DNA of 6,452 nucleotides from Burkholderiales bacterium (GTDB taxonomy: Bacteria > Pseudomonadota > Gammaproteobacteria > Burkholderiales > Burkholderiaceae_C). The notes beneath the pieces are model-generated. The model had not been told where the DNA came from, ran no database searches, and saw only the letters and a list, made by a program, of their open reading frames with translations. Location of the stretch: assembly GCA_011390055.1 (NCBI GenBank), contig JAABTC010000108.1, forward strand, positions 1 through 6,452, in the 5' to 3' direction. A program made the translations under genes and the position numbers. Each line of letters opens with the position of its first letter. Position 1 is the first letter of the stretch. Shown here one piece after another: positions 3,999-6,452 of this stretch.

Positions 3999-6134
3999 TC
4001 AGGCGGCGAGCTTCGACAGGTCGGCGACGCGGTTCATCGCGGCATGCAAGGCGGCCAACAGGGCCAGACGGTTGGCGCGCAGCGCGGGCTCGTCGGCATT
4101 GACCATCACGCTGTCGAAGAACGCGTCGACCGGTGCCTTCATCGCAGCCAGCTGACGCAGGTGCGCGGTGTGGTCGCCGCGCTCGAAGGCCGCGTCGGCC
4201 GCGGCACCGACGTCCTGCAAGGCCGCGGCCAACGCGCGCTCCGCCGGCTCGACCAGCCGCGAGGCTTCGACGGCCGCGGCCGGGCTCGCGTCGCTCTTGC
4301 GCAGGATGTTGCCGATGCGCTTGTTGGCGGCCGCCAGCGAAGCCGCTTCGGGCAGGCTGGCGAACTCGCGCACGGCGGCCAGGCGGCGCGGCAGATCGGC
4401 ATAGTGCGGCGCGCGCGCGCTGACCACGGCGTCGACCTGCTGGTGGCTGTAGCCCTGCTCGCGCAGGTAGCCGGCCAGACGCTCTTCGATGAAGGCGACC
4501 AGCTCCAAGCGCGCCTGCGGGGCCGTGTCGGCGTAGGCCGCGAAAGGTGCAAAGCCCGCGTCCATCAAGCCGTCGATCGACAGCGGCAGGGCCGCCTCGA
4601 TCAGCATGCGGATGACGCCCAGCGCATGCCGGCGCAAGGCGTAAGGGTCCTTGTCGCCGGTGGGCCGCTCGCCCGCGCTGAACAGGCCGGCCAGCGTTTC
4701 GAGCTTGTCGGCCAGCGCCACCACCAGGCCAGCCGGGCTGCGCGCCAGCGTGTCGCCGGCAAAGCGCGGTTTGTAATGGTCTTCGATGGCCTGTGCCACC
4801 GCCTCGGACTCGCCGTCGTGGCGTGCGTAGTAGCCACCCATCACGCCCTGGAGTTCCGGGAATTCGCCGACCATGTCGGTCACCAGGTCGGCCTTGGCGA
4901 GTTCGGCAGCGCGATCGGCGGCCGCGGCCAACTCGGCGCCGCCGCTCAGGGCTGCGGCCGCACTCCACTGCTCGGCGATCTGGCGTGCGATCGCACGCAC
5001 CCGCTGCATGCGGGCGCCCTGGGTGCCGAGCTTGCCGTGGTAGACCACCTTGTCGAGCGCGGCCACTCGGGCCGCCAGCGGCAGCTTGCGATCCTGGTCG
5101 TAGAAGAAGCGCGCATCGGCCAGCCGGGGCCGCACCACGCGCTGGTTGCCTTCGACGATGGCCCGCGGGTCTTCGGGCCGGATGTTGCTGACGACGAGGA
5201 ACTGTTCGGTCAGGCGGCCGGCTTCGTCCAGCAGCGGAAAGTACTTCTGGTTGGCCTTCATCGTCAGCACCAGGCACTCGGCCGGCACCGACAGGAAGTC
5301 GGGTTCGAAGCGGCAGGCCAGCACGTTGGGCCGCTCCACCAGGGCGGTCACCTCGTCCAGCAGCGCCGGGTCGTCGATGGGACGCAGCCCTTGCCGCGCC
5401 GCGGCCTGGTGCAACTGGCGCAGCACCTCGGCGCGCCGGTCGGCGAAACCCGGGATGACGGCGCCGCGGCGCTCGAGCTGCGCCGCGTAGTCGTCGGCCT
5501 GCGCGATCTCGAGCGGCTCGGCCGGCCCTTCGAAGCGATGGCCGCGCGTGCAGCGGCCCGCCACCAGACCCAGCGCCGCGACCGGCACCACGTCAGCGCC
5601 GTGCAGGGCCAGCAGGCCGTGCACCGGGCGGGCGAACTGCACGCTCTGCCAACCGTCGGCCAGCTGGTAGGTCATCAGCTTGGGCACCGGCAAGCCGGCC
5701 AGGGCGGCGTCGAGTGCGGTCTGCAACCCGGTGGCCAGTGCCGCACCGGGCACGCGCACCGTCCAGAACAGCGATTCGGCCTTGCCGTCGGGCCGTCGCT
5801 CGACGGCGGCGGCAGCGGTTGCGTCGGCGCCGAGCGCCGCCAGCTTCTTCAGCAGGGCCGGCGTCGGCTGGCCGCTGCCGTCCAGGCCCACCGCCGCGGG
5901 CATCAGCTTGTGGGCCACGGTGCGGTCGGCCGCCCGGGCGCGCACTTGCGTGACGTGCACGGCCAGGCGGCGCGGCGTGGCGAATGTCTTCACGGCCGCG
6001 GTGTCATCGACGAAGCCTTGCGCCTTCAGGCTTGCGACGAGGGACGCGCCAAACGCCTCGCCCAGACGGTTCAGGGCCTTCGGCGGCAACTCCTCGGCCT
6101 GCAACTCGACCAGCAGGCTGCGCGCATCGCTCAT
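3999..6134 (-). CDS. glyS: Glycyl-tRNA synthetase beta subunit
   Basis: A 711-residue beta subunit of the bacterial alpha2beta2 glycyl-tRNA synthetase, the cytoplasmic enzyme that charges tRNA-Gly; the beta chain supplies tRNA recognition. The N-terminus has the family opening LLVELQAEELPPKAL (7-21). Further hallmarks are GHRFEGP (198-204), the VVRPRLADARFFYDQDRK block (333-350), YHGKLGTQ (365-372), KADLVTDMVGEFPELQGVMG (414-433), DKLETLAGLFSAGERPTGDKDPYALRR (476-502) and the C-terminal anticodon-binding region ending with FFDSVMVNADEPALRANRL (672-690). Its length is slightly above the 689 residues I recall for E. coli GlyS. The ATG at 6134 overlaps the glyQ stop as ATGA, so the two subunits are probably made in step by coupled translation. 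No frame break or missing block is seen. Confidence 0.97.
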   Translation of the reverse strand: MSDARSLLVELQAEELPPKALNRLGEAFGASLVASLKAQGFVDDTAAVKTFATPRRLAVHVTQVRARAADRTVAHKLMPAAVGLDGSGQPTPALLKKLAALGADATAAAAVERRPDGKAESLFWTVRVPGAALATGLQTALDAALAGLPVPKLMTYQLADGWQSVQFARPVHGLLALHGADVVPVAALGLVAGRCTRGHRFEGPAEPLEIAQADDYAAQLERRGAVIPGFADRRAEVLRQLHQAAARQGLRPIDDPALLDEVTALVERPNVLACRFEPDFLSVPAECLVLTMKANQKYFPLLDEAGRLTEQFLVVSNIRPEDPRAIVEGNQRVVRPRLADARFFYDQDRKLPLAARVAALDKVVYHGKLGTQGARMQRVRAIARQIAEQWSAAAALSGGAELAAAADRAAELAKADLVTDMVGEFPELQGVMGGYYARHDGESEAVAQAIEDHYKPRFAGDTLARSPAGLVVALADKLETLAGLFSAGERPTGDKDPYALRRHALGVIRMLIEAALPLSIDGLMDAGFAPFAAYADTAPQARLELVAFIEERLAGYLREQGYSHQQVDAVVSARAPHYADLPRRLAAVREFASLPEAASLAAANKRIGNILRKSDASPAAAVEASRLVEPAERALAAALQDVGAAADAAFERGDHTAHLRQLAAMKAPVDAFFDSVMVNADEPALRANRLALLAALHAAMNRVADLSKLAA

Positions 6135-6452
6135 GCGCGCACCGCCGGGTTCGCCTTGGCGGCCTTGGCCGCCATCGCTTCGAGCGTTTCGCGCGACCAG
6201 GCTGGCGGCGCCATCGGAAAGCCGAGCCGGGCGCGGCTGTCGACGTAGCTCTGCGCCACCGCGCGCGCCAGGTTGCGGATGCGGCCGATGTAAGCCGCGC
6301 GTTCGGTCACGCTGATGGCGCCGCGCGCGTCGAGCAGGTTGAAGGTGTGGCCGGCCTTGAGCAGTTGCTCGTACGCCGGCAGGGCGAGTTGCTGCGCCAT
6401 CAGGTGCTTGCTCTGCTTCTCATGCGCGCCGAAGGCCGACAGCAGGAACTCG
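6131..6452 (-). CDS. glyQ: Glycyl-tRNA synthetase alpha subunit, C-terminal part (5' end outside window)
   Basis: The alpha subunit carries the class II catalytic core that makes glycyl-adenylate and pairs with GlyS. Only the last 106 residues are visible; the frame stays open to the right edge (EFLLSAFGAHEKQSKHL), so the gene starts outside the window. The methionine encoded at 6400 is internal and is not a start. Conserved C-terminal blocks are QQLALPAYEQLLKAGHTFNL, LLDARGAISVTERAAYIGRI and RNLARAVAQSY. The tail ends AKANPAVRA. It is the first visible gene of the leftward operon and overlaps glyS by 4 bp. Any promoter or leader lies beyond the window. Confidence 0.96.
   Translation of the reverse strand, partial: EFLLSAFGAHEKQSKHLMAQQLALPAYEQLLKAGHTFNLLDARGAISVTERAAYIGRIRNLARAVAQSYVDSRARLGFPMAPPAWSRETLEAMAAKAAKANPAVRA

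Noticed and set aside
3672..6248. An 858-codon open frame on the plus strand, antisense to glyS and parts of its neighbours
   Set aside because: It lies opposite well-recognised glyS, gmhB and glyQ sequence, is rich in Arg, Gln, His and Gly, and has no recognisable domain. Long antisense open frames are expected in very GC-rich coding DNA.
6131..6400. A separate 89-residue gene starting at 6400
   Set aside because: The frame continues upstream to the window edge with conserved GlyQ sequence, so the Met at 6400 is internal to glyQ.

Overview
The window is very GC-rich, gene-dense bacterial DNA. Gene content and protein style point to a betaproteobacterium of the order Burkholderiales, perhaps near the Rubrivivax/Leptothrix/Methylibium group. 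This is judged from memory of gene order (glyQ-glyS-gmhB-plsC-metallopeptidase) and protein motifs, not from a database search.

Left part (1-1461): a divergent gene pair. A MerR-family regulator, most like the LiuR group that controls branched-chain amino acid/acyl-CoA catabolism, reads leftward out of the window. A metallo-beta-lactamase-fold hydrolase of the LACTB2-like type, with a C-terminal winged-helix-like domain, reads rightward. Only 35 bp separate them. That gap holds a near-palindrome with three ACGT cores at an exact 6-bp period, overlapping a good sigma-70 promoter for the hydrolase, and is very probably the regulator's operator.

Middle (1462-1758): about 300 bp without a credible gene. 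It carries a strong hairpin terminator behind the hydrolase gene, some GC-rich structured DNA, a long REP-like palindrome with a perfect 15-bp stem, and a perfect 12-bp palindrome close to the end of the leftward operon. The two convergent gene sets meet here.

Right part (1759-6452): a tightly packed leftward operon, in transcription order glyQ (5' end outside the window), glyS, gmhB, plsC and a YgjP-type zinc metallopeptidase gene. Junctions are ATGA (glyQ/glyS), a 10-bp gap (glyS/gmhB), TGATG (gmhB/plsC) and GTGA (plsC/peptidase), so expression is probably translationally coupled. The operon links glycyl-tRNA charging with two envelope functions, the heptose precursor of LPS and phosphatidic acid synthesis.

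The most notable observation is in GmhB. The first Asp of the HAD motif DxD, the catalytic nucleophile, reads as Gly, while the second Asp, the Thr, the Lys, the zinc ligands and the distal acidic residues remain. The motif IV Gly is also Cys. Either this lineage has an altered or inactive GmhB, or the enzyme works differently from the known mechanism. I found no mobile element, tRNA, rRNA or CRISPR array, and no clear multi-gene novel system.
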